From a virus: 21,492 nt of DNA. The stretch covers positions 1-21,492 of the IMG/VR virus record IMGVR_UViG_3300020182_002301. The stretch is one strand, 5' to 3'. Under the pieces are notes generated by a model. It was not told the origin of the DNA and did no database searches. It was given only the letters and a program-made list of their open reading frames with translations. A program made the translations under genes and the position numbers. Positions 19,414 to 21,492 of this stretch are shown piece after piece. Numbering within the stretch: the first letter of the stretch is position 1; each line of letters begins with the position of its first letter.

Positions 19414-21492
19414 ATGCCACAAGTTTCTAGAAATAACCTGATTGCATATATCCCTCAGGTTTATCAATTAACAAAGGGACAAGCTCACAACATTACGATT
19501 ATCCTTTACCAAAACCAGGTAGGAAATCAAGTTGAAGCTTATTCCGCACAGTCAATTGAAGTTAAAGTCTACGATAAAGATTTAGCTTTTAAATATTCAT
19601 ATACGACAGCAGCAAGTCAAATTCAATTTGGTTCAACTGCGGCAAGTACTGAAGGTCACATTACCTTTAACATGTCTCAGTTACAAGTTGATTCACTTGA
19701 TGATGGATCAGTTTACGCAGAAGTTAAATACGTAACTGCAAATAACAGTGTAACACTACCTAAACTTAAAATCATTAGCCTTTCTTCGGCTGGAGGAGTT
19801 ACTTCAGGTGGTGTAGTAACTGGAAACGTATTTACCGTTCCAGCACCGTTATACAGAGTGCAGTCATTTAACTATGGCGCAAACGATCTTCCAGTTGCTG
19901 GTAAAATCGTTTTAGACAGCTCTAATCCTGCTTCAGTAACGAAGGTAATCTTCCATAACACCGATGAGAGAGGAAAGAGAAACTCTTACTTAGAAAACTA
20001 CTTAACAAATAGATTTACAGCTGATGGTGCTAATGTAACTATCGCCCTTACGGACGTATCGGACACGAGCATCTATAATCTATACAAAATTACAAGCTGG
20101 TCTAGAGTAGATATTAATGGAAATGCTACAACTAACGAATTAGCAGATGGTTTAGAATTAACACTTACTCACGAAGCAAGTCCAATTTCAGCTGAAAGTA
20201 CATTCCCATTCTTAGTTGAACAGAGAATTGGTATCCTATTAGATGCATACGGAGCTGCTGGAAACGGTGGTGGAGGTACATTCAACCTAACAATTGAAGA
20301 CGATAACACATCAGTTTCTTCAGTTAATGCAATCGATTTTGGTTCACATGCAACCATTACTGATTTAGGAAATGGTTCAATCTCAGTAAGCTTTGATTCA
20401 CATACATCAGGAACAAGTGGAGTTAGCGGTACGTCAGGTACTTCTGGAATTAGCGGAACAAGCGGTACTTCAGGAATTAGCGGAACATCTGGTACTTCAG
20501 GAGTAAATGGTACTTCAGGTACTTCAGGTTCAAATGGAACAAGCGGTACTTCAGGAGTTAGCGGAACCTCTGGTACTTCTGGAATTAGCGGAACATCTGG
20601 TACTTCTGGAATCAACGGAACATCTGGTACTTCAGGAGTAAATGGAACAAGCGGTACTTCAGGTTCAAATGGAACAAGTGGTACTTCAGGAGTTAGTGGT
20701 ACATCAGGTACATCAGGAGTTAGCGGAACAAGCGGTACTTCAGGTGTAAGCGGTGCTCCAGGTACAAGTGGTACATCAGGTATTAACGGTGCTCCAGGTG
20801 CTCCAGGTACCCCAGGTACTCCAGGTACTTCAGGTACTAGCGGTACTTCAGGAGCAACAGGTGCCCCAGGTACTCCAGGTACTCCAGGTACAAGTGGTAC
20901 ATCAGGTATTAACGGTGCTCCAGGTGCTCCAGGAACAAGTGGTACTTCAGGAGTTAATGGAACTTCAGGTACTTCAGGCTCAAATGGTACATCAGGTACT
21001 TCTGGAATTAGTGGTACTTCAGGTACTTCAGGAGTTAGCGGAACAAGCGGTACTTCAGGAGTCAATGGTACTTCTGGTACAAGTGGAGTTAACGGAACTT
21101 CAGGAACTTCTGGTTCAAATGGTACTTCAGGTACTTCAGGAGTTAGCGGTACTTCAGGTACATCAGGAGTTAGCGGTACTTCAGGAACTTCAGGAGTTAA
21201 CGGAACTTCAGGTACATCAGGAGTTAGCGGTTCATCAGGTACATCAGGTATTAATGGTACTTCAGGTATCTCGGGTGTCGATGGTACACCAGGTACTTCA
21301 GGTACATCAGGAGTTAGCGGAACAAGCGGTACTTCTGGAATTAGCGGTACTTCAGGAACTTCAGGAGTTAATGGAACTTCAGGAACTTCAGGAGTTAATG
21401 GAACTTCAGGAACTTCAGGAGTTAATGGAACTTCAGGAACAAGCGGAGTTAGTGGTACTTCAGGTACATCAGGAATTAGTGGTACATCAGGT
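19414..21492 (+). CDS. Collagen-like repeat structural protein, probably a tail fibre (3' end beyond window)
   Basis: The frame starts at ATG 19414 and is still open at the window edge, giving 693 residues. Residues 1 to about 330 are beta-rich and non-repetitive (RNNLIAYIPQVYQLTKGQ at the start, a Gly-rich GAAGNGGGG linker near 285). Such a region could be a virion attachment domain. From residue 333 the protein is a continuous Gly-X-Y run, mostly GTSGTSG followed by VS, IS, VN or SN, a 9-residue rhythm. A proline island near residues 447-506 contains GAPGAP and GTPGTP. This composition predicts a trimeric collagen-like shaft; such shafts occur in phage fibres and adsorption appendages. The C-terminal tip, which would bind the receptor, is not in the window. 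No signal peptide is visible. Confidence 0.85.
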   Translation, partial: MPQVSRNNLIAYIPQVYQLTKGQAHNITIILYQNQVGNQVEAYSAQSIEVKVYDKDLAFKYSYTTAASQIQFGSTAASTEGHITFNMSQLQVDSLDDGSVYAEVKYVTANNSVTLPKLKIISLSSAGGVTSGGVVTGNVFTVPAPLYRVQSFNYGANDLPVAGKIVLDSSNPASVTKVIFHNTDERGKRNSYLENYLTNRFTADGANVTIALTDVSDTSIYNLYKITSWSRVDINGNATTNELADGLELTLTHEASPISAESTFPFLVEQRIGILLDAYGAAGNGGGGTFNLTIEDDNTSVSSVNAIDFGSHATITDLGNGSISVSFDSHTSGTSGVSGTSGTSGISGTSGTSGISGTSGTSGVNGTSGTSGSNGTSGTSGVSGTSGTSGISGTSGTSGINGTSGTSGVNGTSGTSGSNGTSGTSGVSGTSGTSGVSGTSGTSGVSGAPGTSGTSGINGAPGAPGTPGTPGTSGTSGTSGATGAPGTPGTPGTSGTSGINGAPGAPGTSGTSGVNGTSGTSGSNGTSGTSGISGTSGTSGVSGTSGTSGVNGTSGTSGVNGTSGTSGSNGTSGTSGVSGTSGTSGVSGTSGTSGVNGTSGTSGVSGSSGTSGINGTSGISGVDGTPGTSGTSGVSGTSGTSGISGTSGTSGVNGTSGTSGVNGTSGTSGVNGTSGTSGVSGTSGTSGISGTSG
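20410..21492 (+). repeat. Collagen-like coding repeat (9-base triplets, 27-base higher unit)
   Basis: About 120 consecutive Gly-X-Y units, each 9 bases, mostly grouped as three units (27 bases) encoding GTSGTSG plus a variable pair. Codons vary silently between copies (GGT/GGA, ACT/ACA/ACC, TCA/TCT/AGC/AGT), so the DNA copies differ more than the protein. A proline-bearing island spans 20752-20931, with one more Pro unit at 21283-21291. The repeat continues past the right edge. Confidence 0.95.

Noticed and set aside
20169-21065. Long minus-strand reading frame encoding a Pro/Val-rich VPLTPEVPEVP repeat protein (298 codons)
   Set aside because: It is the antisense image of the collagen-like Gly-Thr-Ser repeat; its regularity comes wholly from that repeat, and no other gene in the window is on the minus strand.
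20410-21492. Possible CRISPR array because of dense short repeats
   Set aside because: The repeats are continuous 9-base codon triplets in an open frame, with no unique spacers between fixed repeats.

Overview
The window reads as part of a large, AT-rich tailed-phage genome that probably infects a Bacteroidota (flavobacterial) host. All genes I can support lie on the + strand, tightly packed, with many ATGA/TAATG stop-start overlaps. Phage character comes from a T4 gp42-type deoxycytidylate hydroxymethylase, a phage-type thymidylate synthase with a dimeric dUTPase, a DUF6378 protein, many small unknown genes and a long collagen-like (Gly-X-Y) fibre-type protein that runs off the right edge. 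Host clues are a secreted protein with a 'SHILGG' start and an apparent type IX secretion (T9SS) sorting tail, an M42 peptidase and a ClpP that resemble Bacteroidota versions, and mostly weak Shine-Dalgarno sites. The host assignment is inference; no database search was possible.

Layout. 1-2230: small phage genes, a DUF6378 protein, a DUF2452-like protein and an SGNH-type hydrolase, behind two near-identical promoters. 2230-3316: the secreted T9SS-like protein and a 56-aa ORF. 3431-4690: myo-inositol-1-phosphate synthase as its own unit, with a promoter, an upstream CRP-like palindrome and a strong terminator. 4724-7809: HAD phosphatase, FkbM methyltransferase, a DNA-glycosylase-like protein of the aGPT-Pplase/HMUDK-helical type, a cyclic-phosphate-processing receiver domain and a 2-oxoglutarate oxygenase. 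7838-10291: dUTPase, three small unknowns, thymidylate synthase, one small unknown. 10299-11560: a small exported or membrane protein and a GH16 glycosidase, then a terminator. 11573-13575: a small unknown, a LOG-family nucleotide hydrolase, an M42 peptidase, then a terminator. 13582-14034: a DUF458 RNase H-like protein. 14095-18292: ClpC-like unfoldase, dCMP hydroxymethylase, an unknown, ClpP and a small basic protein. 18294-19364: two unknowns. 19414-end: the collagen-like protein.

How it fits together. dUTPase and thymidylate synthase supply dTMP. The gp42-like enzyme probably supplies 5-hydroxymethyl-dCMP, so the genome probably carries modified cytosine. The glycosylase-like protein, with the neighbouring oxygenase, methyltransferase and phosphatase, may extend such a modification. 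The ClpC/ClpP pair looks like a complete phage-owned degradation machine. Inositol synthase, GH16, the SGNH hydrolase and the T9SS-like protein all point to remodelling of the host envelope. Six promoter-like sites share an unusual AAAC-N17-TATAAT layout, which differs from the known Bacteroidota promoter consensus and may mark one phage gene class.
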